From the NCBI GenBank assembly GCA_947499735.1, contig CANMPP010000001.1, forward strand, positions 744,001-808,000: DNA of 64,000 nucleotides, written 5' to 3'. The notes under the pieces were generated by a model, which had not been told where the DNA came from, did no database searches, and saw only the letters and a list, made by a program, of their open reading frames with translations. The DNA comes from an uncultured Pelagimonas sp. Its GTDB lineage: Bacteria > Pseudomonadota > Alphaproteobacteria > Rhodobacterales > Rhodobacteraceae. Position 1 is the stretch's first letter. The number at the start of each line of letters is the position of its first letter. The translations under genes were made by a program, and so were the position numbers. Below are positions 34,084-44,238 of the stretch, piece by piece.

Positions 34084-35466
34084 ATGGCGCATTATCGCGG
34101 TTCTCTTCACGGAGAGACTTATCACTTTGATACATTGGCTGCTTTGATGGCGGCCGCAACGCCGGCGCGATCAGGGGATGCCTTGGCCGGAATTGCGGCC
34201 CGCACCGATGTTGAACGGGTGGCGGCGCAACATATTTTGGCGGATCTGCCGCTTAAAGTGTTTCTTCAGGACCTGTTGGTTCCTTACGAGACGGATGATG
34301 TCACGCGATTGATCATCGATAGCCACGATACGACGGCCTTTGCACCTGTGTCCCATATGACGGTTGGTCAATTCCGGGAATGGCTGCTGTCCACTGCGAC
34401 CACTGCGGAGTTGGCGGCGCTGGCGCCCGGTTTGACACCCGAAATGGCCGCAGCCGTCAGCAAATTGATGCGCAATCGCGACCTGATCACCGTGACGCGG
34501 AAAATTCGTGTGACCACGGCCTTTCGCACGACACTTGGATTGCCGGGGCGGTTGGGGTCGCGTTTGCAACCCAATCATCCGGCCGATGATCTGGCAGGGA
34601 TTGCGGCGTCAACCTTGGATGGGTTGACCTATGGCGTTGGGGATGCGGTGATCGGGATCAATCCCGCAACAGATAATATTCCAACGGCCTCTGCATTGTT
34701 GGAAATGCTCGAAGAGCTACGGGTCAAATACGACATTCCCACACAGACCTGCGTTCTAACCCATGTGACCAATTCGATAGAGATGATCGAACAGGGCGCG
34801 CCTGTTGATCTGGTGTTTCAATCGGTCGCTGGCACGCAGGCAGCCAATGAAGGGTTTGGCGTGACGCTGGACATGCTGAATGAGGCACGCAGTGCCGCGC
34901 TGTCACTTGGGCGGGGCAGTAAGGGCAATAATGTCATGTATCTGGAAACGGGGCAGGGATCGGCCCTGTCATCAGATGCGCATCACGGGGTGGATCAACA
35001 AACGCTAGAGGCCCGGGCCTATGCGGTGTGCCGCGCGGTTGATCCGCTGATTGTAAACACCGTCGTTGGCTTTATCGGGCCGGAATATTTGTATGATGGC
35101 AAAGAAATCATCCGTGCAGGATTAGAGGATCATTTCTGCGGAAAACTGCTTGGCCTGCCGATGGGCTGTGATGTGTGTTACACCAATCACGCAGAGGCGG
35201 ATCAGAATGACATGGATGTGCTGATGACGCTGCTGGCGGATGCAGGCACACATTTCCTAATCGCAGTACCCGGTGCAGATGATATTATGCTGAATTATCA
35301 AAGCCTATCCTTCCATGACATCGCCTATTTGCGCAATTCCTTTGGATATAAAGCAGCACCCGAATTTGAAACCTGGCTGGAGAAAATGGGTATCGTGTCA
35401 CAGACAGGCGCTTTGATTGACGGGGCAGATGCATCGATGAAATTGTTGGAGGCTGCCCATGTCTGA
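34084..35466 (+). CDS. eutB: Ethanolamine ammonia-lyase, large subunit
   Basis: A 460-residue EutB, close to the usual family length. Recognised segments include YDIPTQTCVLTHVTNSIEMI, LVFQSVAGTQAANEGFGVTL and MYLETGQGSALSSDAHHGVD. GLPMGCDVCYTNHAEADQND and FLIAVPGADDIMLNYQSLSF follow. The enzyme is adenosylcobalamin-dependent and splits ethanolamine into acetaldehyde and ammonia, with the active site in this subunit. The gene overlaps eutC by 8 bp. No microcompartment, transporter or EutA reactivase gene is present in the window. Confidence 0.97.
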   Translation: MAHYRGSLHGETYHFDTLAALMAAATPARSGDALAGIAARTDVERVAAQHILADLPLKVFLQDLLVPYETDDVTRLIIDSHDTTAFAPVSHMTVGQFREWLLSTATTAELAALAPGLTPEMAAAVSKLMRNRDLITVTRKIRVTTAFRTTLGLPGRLGSRLQPNHPADDLAGIAASTLDGLTYGVGDAVIGINPATDNIPTASALLEMLEELRVKYDIPTQTCVLTHVTNSIEMIEQGAPVDLVFQSVAGTQAANEGFGVTLDMLNEARSAALSLGRGSKGNNVMYLETGQGSALSSDAHHGVDQQTLEARAYAVCRAVDPLIVNTVVGFIGPEYLYDGKEIIRAGLEDHFCGKLLGLPMGCDVCYTNHAEADQNDMDVLMTLLADAGTHFLIAVPGADDIMLNYQSLSFHDIAYLRNSFGYKAAPEFETWLEKMGIVSQTGALIDGADASMKLLEAAHV

Positions 35467-36214
35467 TGTGACGCGGGACGCCAAGTCTGATCCATGGGCG
35501 CGTCTGCGCGCCGCAACACCTGCGCGGGTTGGTTTGGGGCGGGCGGGTGCTGCATTGCCGACCTCTGCTGGTTTGGAATTTCAGTTCGCCCATGCAAGGG
35601 CGCGGGATGCGGTGCATAGCTCTGTCGATTGGGCTGGGGTTGCTGCTGGGCTGGCTCCGCTGGATTTGATCCACGTTCATAGCGCAGCGCCGGATCGCCC
35701 AACCTATTTGCGCCGCCCGGATTTGGGTCGCCAATTGGCTGATAGGGATTGGCCTGAACTGGTGCTTGATGATGCGCCAGATGTTGTTTTTGTCATTGGC
35801 GATGGCTTGTCCGCGGATGCTGTGACACATCATGCTGCATCGGTTGTGCAGGCCTGCCTGCCGTTGTTGGCATCTTTGAAAATCGGACCGGTTGTATTGG
35901 CTGCGCAGGCGCGTGTGGCCATCGGGGACGACATTGCATCCCGTCTGGGCGCGCGTCTGGTTGTGACCCTTATCGGGGAACGTCCCGGCCTGACCGTGGC
36001 GGACAGTTTGGGTGCCTATCTGACCTTTGCGCCCAAGCCGGGGATCAAAGACAGCGCACGGAACTGCATTTCCAACATTCACGGTCAAGGCGGCCTCAGC
36101 TACGAACATGCTGCGGCCAAAATCAGCTGGTTGGTAAAAGAGGCTCTGGTTTTGGGCCTGACGGGCACTGGCCTGAAGGAAAATGCGGATCTGAAAAGCA
36201 TCGGATCCTCATAA
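35459..36214 (+). CDS. eutC: Ethanolamine ammonia-lyase, small subunit
   Basis: A 251-residue EutC. The cobalamin-contacting segments are recognisable: RVGLGRAGAALPTSAGLEFQ, FAHARARDAVHSSVDW and the later GDGLSADAVTHHA and CISNIHGQGGLSYEHAAAKI. It completes the active heterododecamer with EutB. It overlaps the eutB end by 8 bp, indicating coupled translation. Confidence 0.96.
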   Translation: MSDVTRDAKSDPWARLRAATPARVGLGRAGAALPTSAGLEFQFAHARARDAVHSSVDWAGVAAGLAPLDLIHVHSAAPDRPTYLRRPDLGRQLADRDWPELVLDDAPDVVFVIGDGLSADAVTHHAASVVQACLPLLASLKIGPVVLAAQARVAIGDDIASRLGARLVVTLIGERPGLTVADSLGAYLTFAPKPGIKDSARNCISNIHGQGGLSYEHAAAKISWLVKEALVLGLTGTGLKENADLKSIGSS

Positions 36215-36246
36215 GCTGAAGTGTCTGATTATACAGGCCATTGCAG

Positions 36247-36273
36247 TAAGGAGCGGAGTGTCACCGCTCCTTA
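36247..36273 (+). terminator. Hairpin downstream of eutC
   Basis: A perfect 10-bp stem (TAAGGAGCGG / CCGCTCCTTA) with a 7-nt loop lies between the eutC stop and the convergent SH3 gene. No T tract follows, so its termination strength is uncertain. It may act in both directions. Confidence 0.6.
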
Positions 36274-36280
36274 TGGATGT

Positions 36281-37012
36281 TTAGGGCAGGGGTATGGTGA
36301 TGCTGGACCTGACAGTGTTGCTATGTCGATGCCCCGGTTTTACGACATGGCTGTGCCAGCCGGATTTGCCGTGACGATGCAATTGCACCTGCGATGTCCG
36401 TTTTGGGCTGCGCGACCGCTGTCTAACTGGTTGATCAGATAAATAGTATCCGTGCACCCATCCAGATGTGCCATTTTGCAACCTGATCTTACGCCATTCT
36501 CCTGCTCGGGCGGTCACAGTTAGTGTGTCGCCATGATCCAAGGTTGAGCGGATGACGTAATCTGTTCCGGGCCCTTTTCTAAGGTTTAGATAACCCTGAG
36601 GTGCTGCCACCCAAGCCGTGCGGGGGCTGATTGAAACGGCTTTGATCTTTGGCTGCTTTGGGGCGGGTTGGGTTTGTTTCCCACCCAGCGTTTGGCGCAC
36701 GGTCGTTGGGCGTGTCTGGGAAAAATAGGCGCTATGGGCCCAACCCATACTGCCGCTGTCATTGTGAATCACACGGCCCCAATCTCCTCTTTGGGACAGT
36801 AGCGTTACTTGTGTTCCGGTTCGCATCTGGCGCAACACTTTATAATCAGTGCTGGGGCCAGCGCGCAGGTTCAGATAGCCATCCGAGGTGGCTTTGACCC
36901 AAAGCCGTGCCTCTTCTTGACTGGAACTATGCGTGGTCTGCTTGGCCAAAGCTGGGGTGTTGGTAAGGGGCAGAACAGCGATTAGCGCGATAAGAAATGT
37001 GGTCGGTTTCAT
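36281..37012 (-). CDS. Exported protein with two bacterial SH3 domains
   Basis: A 243-residue protein with a clear N-terminal signal peptide ending near ...TPALA (about residue 22). Two SH3b repeats follow. The first has DGYLNLRAGPSTDYKVLRQM and GSMGWAHSAYF, and the second has QGYLNLRKGPGTDYVIRSTL and GTSGWVHGYYL. The SH3b fold often binds cell-wall peptides. A Lys/Arg/Ser-rich tail follows. The ATG at 37012 has GGAGG eight bases upstream. It lies 141 bp downstream of the serine protease gene on the same strand. Confidence 0.85.
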   Translation of the reverse strand: MKPTTFLIALIAVLPLTNTPALAKQTTHSSSQEEARLWVKATSDGYLNLRAGPSTDYKVLRQMRTGTQVTLLSQRGDWGRVIHNDSGSMGWAHSAYFSQTRPTTVRQTLGGKQTQPAPKQPKIKAVSISPRTAWVAAPQGYLNLRKGPGTDYVIRSTLDHGDTLTVTARAGEWRKIRLQNGTSGWVHGYYLSDQPVRQRSRSPKRTSQVQLHRHGKSGWHSHVVKPGHRHSNTVRSSITIPLP

Positions 37013-37153
37013 TTTTATGTCCTCCAAAATGCCAGTTGATCACTGGCAGATGTGTCATGGGGTGACGGATGAAACCTATATGGGTGAGGCGCGCGATTTT
37101 GCTCAATAACAGCGGGCTGTCATTGGATATCCGGATTAATTATGGATTTAATT

Positions 37154-37879
37154 TCAGTCGCTTGCGTTCAGATGAGCGTGCAGCGTTTGATCCAGCCAGA
37201 AATCTGGTAACACGGCCAATGCGCCGCTGCCGGTGGATAGAGAGACGACGCCAACGACACGGCCATCTTGCAAAATGGGGCCCCCGGATTGCCCATGGGT
37301 TACTTTGCAATTCACAGCGATCATATTGCGTGACAGGCCTGCATCGCATCCGTCTTCGACCCAAAGACGATGCGGGCGGGTGTTGCGATAGCCTTTGATC
37401 GAGACAGGATCTGTGGAAACAAAAGTGCCAATAGGGGTAGGTGGGATCGTCAAAGGCGTGTCCAAAACGATCAATGCCAGATCATATCTGGGCTGCAATT
37501 TGCCCGCCAAAAACGCAAACGGATGATGCATGACCTTGCTGGCGCGCGCGGCACCTGCATGGCCGGCACCGTTCCAGCCCGCAACGAAAATGATGTCGGT
37601 CCAAATATCATCATCGCCGCTTGCGAAATCTGCGCAATGGGCTGCTGTCAGGACCAAATCCGGCGCGATCAATGTGCCGCTGCACATTTCCTGCGCATTA
37701 AACCCGGCCCGGTTGACACGGCCGATTGCACTGTCTTTTGTGATGTCTGACAGGGTTGGTTTTGGCGATAGGGCAAGTTTGCTATCAGACGTGCCCTCAG
37801 CCCACACGGCTTGGGTGCTAAGGCCGATAGAAACGCCCGTCGTGAATAGAGCTGCTTTAAAGAACCGCTTTATGCCCAA
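37154..37879 (-). CDS. Secreted trypsin-like serine protease
   Basis: A 241-residue chymotrypsin-fold protease with a signal peptide (about residues 1-27, ending QAVWA). The catalytic triad is visible: His in VLTAAHCA, Asp in RYDLALIVLD and Ser in HGQSGGPIL. It should act in the periplasm or outside the cell. The start appears to be TTG at 37879, since no ATG or GTG gives an intact signal peptide. It begins 5 bp after the DUF427 gene stop, so the two share a transcript. Confidence 0.87.
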   Translation of the reverse strand: MGIKRFFKAALFTTGVSIGLSTQAVWAEGTSDSKLALSPKPTLSDITKDSAIGRVNRAGFNAQEMCSGTLIAPDLVLTAAHCADFASGDDDIWTDIIFVAGWNGAGHAGAARASKVMHHPFAFLAGKLQPRYDLALIVLDTPLTIPPTPIGTFVSTDPVSIKGYRNTRPHRLWVEDGCDAGLSRNMIAVNCKVTHGQSGGPILQDGRVVGVVSLSTGSGALAVLPDFWLDQTLHAHLNASD

Positions 37880-37884
37880 TTGTC

Positions 37885-38229
37885 TTACACTTGTTCGACT
37901 GCAACGCCATCTTGAACCTTAAAGGCCAGATACCCTTTTAGGGCGCTCAGGTTTGGTTCTGGCGCGTCATAGGACCAAGCCGCGTTTTCATAGGTCTTTG
38001 ATTTGGACATGATCGAGAAAAATTGCACATCGCCCGTTGCGGCATCCTTTGTGCCCGTCTCGGTGGGTTCCAGAAATGCCATTCCGATGTCATCGCGAGG
38101 AAAACAGATCAAAGCGGTGTCGTCTGCTTGTGTCAACGACAAGGCCCGCGTGGTTTCGCCTAAAACGGCGCCGCCCACACGCACAACCCAGGTCCCCTGT
38201 ACAGGTGTCAGTGCCAATGTATCGCTCAT
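37885..38229 (-). CDS. DUF427 domain protein
   Basis: A 114-residue protein of the DUF427 family: GAVLGETTRALSL near the start, ICFPRDDIGMAFLEPTETGT and KTYENAAWSYDAPEPNLSAL. The family has no known function. GAGGGG lies seven bases before the ATG at 38229. The frame is open back to 38520, but those residues do not resemble the family. It is followed 5 bp later by the protease gene. Confidence 0.85.
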   Translation of the reverse strand: MSDTLALTPVQGTWVVRVGGAVLGETTRALSLTQADDTALICFPRDDIGMAFLEPTETGTKDAATGDVQFFSIMSKSKTYENAAWSYDAPEPNLSALKGYLAFKVQDGVAVEQV

Positions 38230-38360
38230 CTTGTTCCCCTCTGGAAAAGCCTCATATGCGCATGGTGAGAGACAATGGATTTGTAACAAACACATGTCAA
38301 ATGCGATATTTACATCGGTCATGTGTTTATTTGTGCAAAAATTCAAATATAAGCGCGCTG

Positions 38361-40169
38361 TTAAATTGGCGCGCAGGCCCGTTCCAGCCAAGCCTTTTCT
38401 TCCGCCGGAAGCAAAGGCGACAGCAGCTCTAGGCATTTGGCATGATATGCATTCAACCAATCCACATCTGCCCGCGTCAAAAGGTTGGGCGCAATCAGTC
38501 GCGTGTCGATCGGCACCCAAGTGAGGGTTTCAAATTGCAGCATAGCGTCTTGTGTCTGGCCGGGCAACTGGGGCGCGTCCTCAACAACGATCAGATTTTC
38601 GATGCGAATGCCGTAATGACCTTCCTTGTAGAAACCCGGTTCATTGGACAGCATCATACCGGGCAGCAGTGGAATATGGTTGTTCCGCGCGATCCTCTGT
38701 GGTCCTTCATGGACGCACAGATAGGACCCAACCCCATGGCCTGTGCCATGGCCATAGTCCAAACCGGCCTCCCACAGCGCGGCACGCGCAAAGGGATCCA
38801 CATCACGCCCGGCATATCCTTTTGGGAAACGCAGGCGAGAAACCGAAATCATGCCCTTCAACACGCGCGTGAAGGCGTCCTTTTCCTCATTGCCGACACT
38901 GCCAATCGCGATGGTCCGCGTAATGTCTGTTGTCCCGTTTTGATATTGTCCGCCACTGTCGACCAGATACATTGTCCCGTCTTCGATGCGCTGGTTTGAA
39001 TTGCTGGAGACACGATAATGGGGCAGGGCGGCATTTGGGCCCGCACCGCTGATTGTGTCAAAGGAAATATCCCGCAACTGATTTGTCCCACGCCGGAGGT
39101 TTTCCAATTGGGCGGCTGCATCGATCTCGGTTAGGCTGCCAGCAGGTTGGGCATCCAGCCAACACAGGAACCGGACCATGGCGCAGGCATCTGTGATATG
39201 CGCTTCACGTGCGCCCTGTAGCTCTGCGGTGTTTTTGATGGCTTTCGCTAGAAAAACAGGGTCAGGGGCTTCTGTGACAGTCGCATTTTCCAGCGCGTTC
39301 AATACGGCGACGGGGCAGCTTTCAGGATCGATTTGAACTGTGCCGGTCAGAGCATTCAGGCTGGTGATGAAATCTTCCGGCGGCTTTACAGTCGCTTTTT
39401 CAGAAAATGTAACTGCGTTCTTTTCCAGTTTTTGTGGGGCGACAAAAACGTCCACCACGCCGGATTTGTACAAAATGACAAAGCCATGCGGGATAGGGTT
39501 GCGCGGTATGTCGCTGCCGCGGATGTTCATCAACCATGCCAGACAATCGGGCAATGTGATGATCAAAGCATCTGCCGCCAACCCTTGTGCAATTCGTGCA
39601 ATCTTATCATCACTGCTGGTTCCCGCGAAGGCAATGGGCTGTGCTTCGATATCACCCAAGGGAGGGGCGGGTTGGTCATCCCAAATTTGATCGATCAAGT
39701 TATCCACTTGCGCCAATTTGCAATCCTGCAACCCGCTTTCCAAAGTGCGGAATTGGGACACTGTAAAGAGCCAAGGATCGATGCCGATCGCACCACCGGA
39801 TGGCGCTGCTGCATTGATCCATGTGGCCAATCCAGTTGCAGGCCAGTCAATTTTTTCAAACACATCAGCGGTTTGCGCCGCAACCTGTACGGTGTATCGG
39901 CTATCTGTGAAAACGGCTGCCCGGTCTTGCAAGGCCACGGCAAAGCCCGCAGATCCTGTGAAACCGGTCAGCCAAGACAGGCGTTCATCGCAGCGCGGTA
40001 CATATTCGCCTTGGTGTTTGTCCGCCCGGGGCACCGCAAACCCAGCCAACCCCATATCACGCATGACTGCGCGCAAAGCCTCCAATCGAGGTGGTCCTTG
40101 CTCTGACGAGCTGCTTTCAACAAAACTTTGGAAAACGGGTTCTGGAATGTCCGAACGGATCGATGCCAT
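38361..40169 (-). CDS. Aminopeptidase P family (M24B) Xaa-Pro peptidase
   Basis: A 602-residue protein with two creatinase-like N-terminal domains and a C-terminal pita-bread domain, the length typical of the long aminopeptidase P form. The metal ligands are in VDSGGQYQNGTTDITRTI (Asp pair), GHGTGHGVGSYLCVHEGP (His) and LSNEPGFYKEGHYGIRIENL (Glu pair). It should release N-terminal residues next to proline. GAGGCCGC precedes the ATG. Confidence 0.9.
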   Translation of the reverse strand: MASIRSDIPEPVFQSFVESSSSEQGPPRLEALRAVMRDMGLAGFAVPRADKHQGEYVPRCDERLSWLTGFTGSAGFAVALQDRAAVFTDSRYTVQVAAQTADVFEKIDWPATGLATWINAAAPSGGAIGIDPWLFTVSQFRTLESGLQDCKLAQVDNLIDQIWDDQPAPPLGDIEAQPIAFAGTSSDDKIARIAQGLAADALIITLPDCLAWLMNIRGSDIPRNPIPHGFVILYKSGVVDVFVAPQKLEKNAVTFSEKATVKPPEDFITSLNALTGTVQIDPESCPVAVLNALENATVTEAPDPVFLAKAIKNTAELQGAREAHITDACAMVRFLCWLDAQPAGSLTEIDAAAQLENLRRGTNQLRDISFDTISGAGPNAALPHYRVSSNSNQRIEDGTMYLVDSGGQYQNGTTDITRTIAIGSVGNEEKDAFTRVLKGMISVSRLRFPKGYAGRDVDPFARAALWEAGLDYGHGTGHGVGSYLCVHEGPQRIARNNHIPLLPGMMLSNEPGFYKEGHYGIRIENLIVVEDAPQLPGQTQDAMLQFETLTWVPIDTRLIAPNLLTRADVDWLNAYHAKCLELLSPLLPAEEKAWLERACAPI

Positions 40170-40297
40170 GTTGCGGCCTCACTGTCTGAATTGGTCAGAC
40201 ATTAGTGACCGCACATCCTTGATTTGGCAAGGCAGCTGTGAGGCGCATCGTGAATTCGCCTCTAAGGCGATGATTTCGGTCGCAACACTGGTGTGGA

Positions 40298-40618
40298 TTA
40301 AGCCAGACGGTCTTGGTCCAAGCGTTGGACAAAATTCGGATCAGACAGATCGCTAAGGTAGCGACGACGCTGATGTGGGGCCATCATGCGGCGCAAAGTT
40401 GAACGGGTTTCCGCCAAGTCTAACCAATGTGTCGAGCCGTTTTTATAAAAAATGGCCATCTGACGTTCATTGCCTGACAAATGCGTTGCGATCACATTGT
40501 CCTGATGGGGCAACCATCCAAGCAGCGCGCGACCCAAGACTTGTGTGTTTTTCAAACACGCGGAATCCATGGGAGGAGCGTTTGGATCTTCAAAAAACGT
40601 TTTCAATCGGGACAGCAT
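40298..40618 (-). CDS. Small conserved-type protein, unknown function
   Basis: A 106-residue protein that I do not recognise. It has no signal peptide or membrane helix. It contains LLGWLPHQDNVIATHLSGNE, a run MMAPHQRRRYLSDLSDPNFV and ends in an acidic/basic helix. No strong ribosome site precedes the ATG. It lies between the aminopeptidase P and cobT genes on the same strand, with 128 bp and 168 bp gaps, so a shared transcript is uncertain. Confidence 0.6.
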   Translation of the reverse strand: MLSRLKTFFEDPNAPPMDSACLKNTQVLGRALLGWLPHQDNVIATHLSGNERQMAIFYKNGSTHWLDLAETRSTLRRMMAPHQRRRYLSDLSDPNFVQRLDQDRLA

Positions 40619-40786
40619 CGGCTCACTACGCGGCTAACTTAACTAATGTGTAAACGAATGATGAATATTGCCTCCACAAGCAAGAGCGCCCGAAAAATCC
40701 GGGTTCAAATCTGCAAGATGTTGCTAATTGGCCAAAGTGCTTCGGCGCCTAAGCGCCGTCGCTATGGGCGTTTGATGAAAACGCAA

Positions 40787-42667
40787 TCACCCTGCTTTGC
40801 GAATGCCTGAAAAGCGGGCGCGTGCCCTTGGGTCAGTGTCAAAAAGCGATGCCAGCTGTTCTGTCATGGCGCCAGCCAATTGTTCCACATCGGTGATCGT
40901 CACGGCGCGATCATAATAGCGCGTCACGTCGTGGCCGATACCAATCGCCAGCAATTCAACCGCTTTGCGCTTTTCTACCATCTCGATCACGTCACGCAGG
41001 TGCTTTTCCAGATAATTGGCGGGATTGACCGACAGCGTGCTGTCATCCACGGGCGCGCCATCTGAAATCACCATCAGGATTTTACGCGCTTCAGGGCGCG
41101 ATGTGATCCGGCGATGGGCCCATTCCAGTGCCTCGCCATCGATGTTTTCTTTCAGCAGGCCTTCTTTCATCATAAGGCCCAGATTGTCACGTGACCGCCG
41201 CCAAGGGGCGTCTGCGCTTTTGTAGATGATGTGGCGTAGATCATTAAGGCGGCCCGGGCGTTGTTCACGCCCATCATTCAACCACGTCTCGCGCGATTGG
41301 CCACCTTTCCAAGCTTTGGTTGTAAAGCCCAGAATTTCCACCTTGACCGAGCAACGTTCCAGCGTGCGTGCCAAAACATCTGCGCAAATGGCGGCGATGG
41401 AAATTGGACGGCCCCGCATTGATCCTGAATTGTCCAACAACAGTGTCACAACGGTGTCGCGGAATTCGGTGTCTTTTTCCATCTTGAAGGAAAGAGGGGT
41501 GGTCGGGTTGGCGACAACCCGGGCCAAACGACCCGCATCCAAAATGCCTTCTTCCAGATCGAACAACCACGACCGGTTCTGCTGCGCCTGCAAACGGCGT
41601 TGCAATTTATTCGCCAGACGGGACACAGCCCCCTTCAAAGGTTCCAATTGCTGGTCCAGATAGGCCCGCAACCGTTCCAGTTCCATCGCTTCTGCCAGAT
41701 CTTCGGCGCGAATTTCTTCATCATATTCGGTCGTATAGACCTCATAGGAAGGATCAGCTTCCGAAACCGGTTGAGGTTCGGGCGGCTCCATTGGCGCGTC
41801 GCCCTCTGGCATTTCAGCCTCTTCGCCCAAATCTTCGTCACCAGCATCCTGTTCACTGACCTGTGCCTGTGCGGGATCTTGCGTGTCTTCTTGGCTGCTT
41901 TCTGCGCTGGCTTCGCTATCGTCTTCTTCAGAATCTTCATCACCGTCGGATTCGGGGGATTCTTCCTCTTCCTCTGACGTTTCCTCGGCCTCGTCCATGG
42001 CGTCATCTTCCATGTCGTCAGGATCGTCACCCAACTGATCGCCGTAGCCGAGGTCAGAAATCATCTGACGGGCCAATTTGGCAAAGGCTGACTGATCTGA
42101 CAGAACGTCATCTAGATTGACCAGCGTGTCGGCCGCCTTTTCCTCAAAATGCTCTTTCCAGAGCTGCATAATATTATCCGCCCCGTCAGGCAGATCACGG
42201 CCTGTGGCCAAATGGCGCAACCAATACCCTGCCGCTGCTGCCATCGGCGCGTCTGCGGTTTTGGTGATATGCGCATAGCCTTTTCGTGCCGCTTCATGCG
42301 AAATTTTGGCGTCGATATTACCCGCGGTCCCAGGCATATCTCGCGCACCCATGGCTTCACAGCGGGCGGTTTCCATGGCTTCATAAATGTCGCGCGCCAT
42401 TTGTCCGGGAGGGCAATAGCGCATATGCGTCGAGTCATCATGATAGCGTCGTTGCAAAGCCAACGCATCAGCGGTGCCGCGCGCCAACAACACCTCATCA
42501 CGGCCCATACGGCGTGTGATTTGTGGCAGTCGCATAACATCGCCAGAAACCCCCGACGGATCGACGGAATAATTGACCGAAAGTTCAGGGTCATCAGCCA
42601 TGACTTTCGTTGCCTCAGAAAGGGCTTTCTTGAACGCGTCTGCGGGGTTGTCTGTCTTCTGTGCCAT
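40787..42667 (-). CDS. cobT: Cobaltochelatase subunit CobT
   Basis: A 626-residue CobT of the aerobic cobalamin pathway. It works with CobS as the AAA+/vWA pair that drives CobN to insert cobalt into hydrogenobyrinate diamide. The middle (about residues 205-290) is a very acidic Glu/Asp/Ser-rich stretch. The C-terminal vWA domain has the MIDAS motif [14 protein letters not shown]. The ATG at 42667 is chosen for the family N-terminus [15 protein letters not shown], with an in-frame TTG at 42709 rejected. A 142-residue exported protein lies between it and cobS. Confidence 0.93.
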   Translation of the reverse strand: MAQKTDNPADAFKKALSEATKVMADDPELSVNYSVDPSGVSGDVMRLPQITRRMGRDEVLLARGTADALALQRRYHDDSTHMRYCPPGQMARDIYEAMETARCEAMGARDMPGTAGNIDAKISHEAARKGYAHITKTADAPMAAAAGYWLRHLATGRDLPDGADNIMQLWKEHFEEKAADTLVNLDDVLSDQSAFAKLARQMISDLGYGDQLGDDPDDMEDDAMDEAEETSEEEEESPESDGDEDSEEDDSEASAESSQEDTQDPAQAQVSEQDAGDEDLGEEAEMPEGDAPMEPPEPQPVSEADPSYEVYTTEYDEEIRAEDLAEAMELERLRAYLDQQLEPLKGAVSRLANKLQRRLQAQQNRSWLFDLEEGILDAGRLARVVANPTTPLSFKMEKDTEFRDTVVTLLLDNSGSMRGRPISIAAICADVLARTLERCSVKVEILGFTTKAWKGGQSRETWLNDGREQRPGRLNDLRHIIYKSADAPWRRSRDNLGLMMKEGLLKENIDGEALEWAHRRITSRPEARKILMVISDGAPVDDSTLSVNPANYLEKHLRDVIEMVEKRKAVELLAIGIGHDVTRYYDRAVTITDVEQLAGAMTEQLASLFDTDPRARARFSGIRKAG

Positions 42668-42731
42668 GGCGGCAAAGTCGCGCTTTGTGGCGCGATGCGC
42701 AAGGGGCAAATCTGTAGTTTTTGCGCAGAAA

Positions 42732-43160
42732 TTACGAGATCAAATCATCGCAATGGCCCAGCTGGACCATAGCATCCGCTTGGGCCTTGGTGGAGAGGCG
42801 TGGATCATCATTAAATTGGGCCAATGTTAGCAACCGGGATAACGCCATTTTCGCCTTTATTCGTTGGGCCAGAAGCTGGCGTGACATGCCTTCATTTTGA
42901 TCTGGTGCGATGGCTTCTAGCAAGTCACGAAACACGTCCCAACGCGCCTGTGCTTCCGAATAGGGTTGGCCTACCAAATGGGCATATTCCAGCGCCGCAG
43001 AGGCACGCCCTAAACAGATGGAAAAATCCACCGCAATTTGGGGCACTTCAGTCTTTGGTAAAGGCGCATCTTCTGATGAAACACTCGTTGATGCCGCTTG
43101 GGCGGCAGGGGCGTAAAGGGCCAGTAGGGCCAGGCTTATGTAGACACGCAGCTTCTCCAT
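42732..43160 (-). CDS. Small predicted exported protein inside the cob operon
   Basis: A 142-residue protein with a signal peptide of about 22 residues (ending PAAQAAS). The mature part is helical with [32 protein letters not shown] and [20 protein letters not shown] and a C-terminal GHCDDLIS, giving two cysteines. I do not recognise the family. It sits between cobS and cobT on the same strand, 64 bp before the cobT start and 91 bp after the cobS stop, so it may share their transcript. Confidence 0.75.
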   Translation of the reverse strand: MEKLRVYISLALLALYAPAAQAASTSVSSEDAPLPKTEVPQIAVDFSICLGRASAALEYAHLVGQPYSEAQARWDVFRDLLEAIAPDQNEGMSRQLLAQRIKAKMALSRLLTLAQFNDDPRLSTKAQADAMVQLGHCDDLIS

Positions 43161-43251
43161 AGGGAAAAGGCTGCGCCTCAAGTCTTTATAAGAGATTTAC
43201 AGATCGAGCGGTCGATAAAATGCAACCTATTTCACGGTTGCATTTTTTAAT

Positions 43252-44238
43252 TTAGCTCATGCTCAAACTTGCCGCGCTTTCGGGCAGTTCTTCGTCAAAG
43301 CAACGCTGATAGAATTCTGCCACGGTTTGGCGCTCTAGCTCGTCACATTTGTTGAGGAAACTTAAACGGAAAGCATAGCCAACGTTTTGGAAAATCTCGG
43401 CATTTTGCGCCCAGTTGATCACGGTCCGTGGGCTCATCACAGTGGACAATTCGCCGCTCATAAAGGCGCGGCGGGTAAAGTCGGCAACTGTCACCATGCG
43501 CTTGATCGTCTTGCGGCCAGCCTCGTTATTATAGAGAGGCGCTTTAGATAAAATGATCATGGTTTCTGCGTCGATCGACAGGTAATTCAGTGTCGCAACC
43601 AAAGACCAACGGTCCATTTGGGCCTGGTTGATCTGCTGTGTACCGTGATACAGGCCTGTCGTGTCACCCAAGCCAACGGTGTTTGCCGTCGCGAACAGAC
43701 GGAAATACGGATTCGGCGTGATAACCTCGTTCTGATCCATCAGCGTCAGTTTACCGTCAGTTTCCAGAACACGTTGGATCACAAACATCACATCCGCACG
43801 ACCCGCATCATATTCGTCAAACACAATCGCTGTCGGGTTGCGCAGGGCCCAAGGCAAGATTCCTTCTTGGAATTCGGTTACCTGAACACCATCGCGCAAT
43901 TTGATCGCGTCTTTACCGATCAAATCAATCCGGCTGATATGGCTGTCCAAGTTCACGCGCACACAAGGCCAGTTCAAACGCGATGCCACCTGTTCAATAT
44001 GGGTGGATTTACCGGTGCCGTGATAGCCCTGAACCATAACACGACGGTTGCTTTTAAAACCGGCAAGGATGGCCAATGTTGTATCAGGATCGAATTTATA
44101 TGTGCTGTCCGCTTCTGGAACACGGCCTGTGCGTTCGGCAAAGGCCGGAACTGTCATATCCGTGTCGATGCCAAAAACTTCGCGGACCGAAAGTTCTTCG
44201 CTTGGCTTTGCATTGATATCAAGCTGTCCGTCCGCCAT
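43252..44238 (-). CDS. cobS: Cobaltochelatase subunit CobS (AAA+ ATPase)
   Basis: A 328-residue MoxR-like AAA+ ATPase. Walker A is [13 protein letters not shown] near residue 70, and Walker B is [14 protein letters not shown] near residue 140. The [20 protein letters not shown] and [18 protein letters not shown] segments are typical of CobS. It forms a ring with CobT and powers cobalt insertion by CobN. AGGACAGG precedes the ATG at 44238. An ATG at 44256 is in frame but has no ribosome site. Confidence 0.95.
   Translation of the reverse strand: MADGQLDINAKPSEELSVREVFGIDTDMTVPAFAERTGRVPEADSTYKFDPDTTLAILAGFKSNRRVMVQGYHGTGKSTHIEQVASRLNWPCVRVNLDSHISRIDLIGKDAIKLRDGVQVTEFQEGILPWALRNPTAIVFDEYDAGRADVMFVIQRVLETDGKLTLMDQNEVITPNPYFRLFATANTVGLGDTTGLYHGTQQINQAQMDRWSLVATLNYLSIDAETMIILSKAPLYNNEAGRKTIKRMVTVADFTRRAFMSGELSTVMSPRTVINWAQNAEIFQNVGYAFRLSFLNKCDELERQTVAEFYQRCFDEELPESAASLSMS

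Noticed and set aside
37069-37398. 109-residue plus-strand frame opposite the serine protease
   Set aside because: It is antisense to the protease gene, whose catalytic triad and signal peptide are clear.
40701-40712. GGTTCAAAT resembling a tRNA T-loop near 40.7 kb
   Set aside because: The flanking bases do not form a T-stem (CCGGG against CTGCA), and no acceptor or anticodon arm can be drawn around it.
40743-40758. CGGCGC-CTAA-GCGCCG hairpin after cobT
   Set aside because: It is short and has no T tract in the direction of cobT transcription, so it was not called a terminator.
42149-42772. 207-residue plus-strand open frame across cobT
   Set aside because: It runs antisense to the well-supported cobT coding sequence and has no recognisable family.
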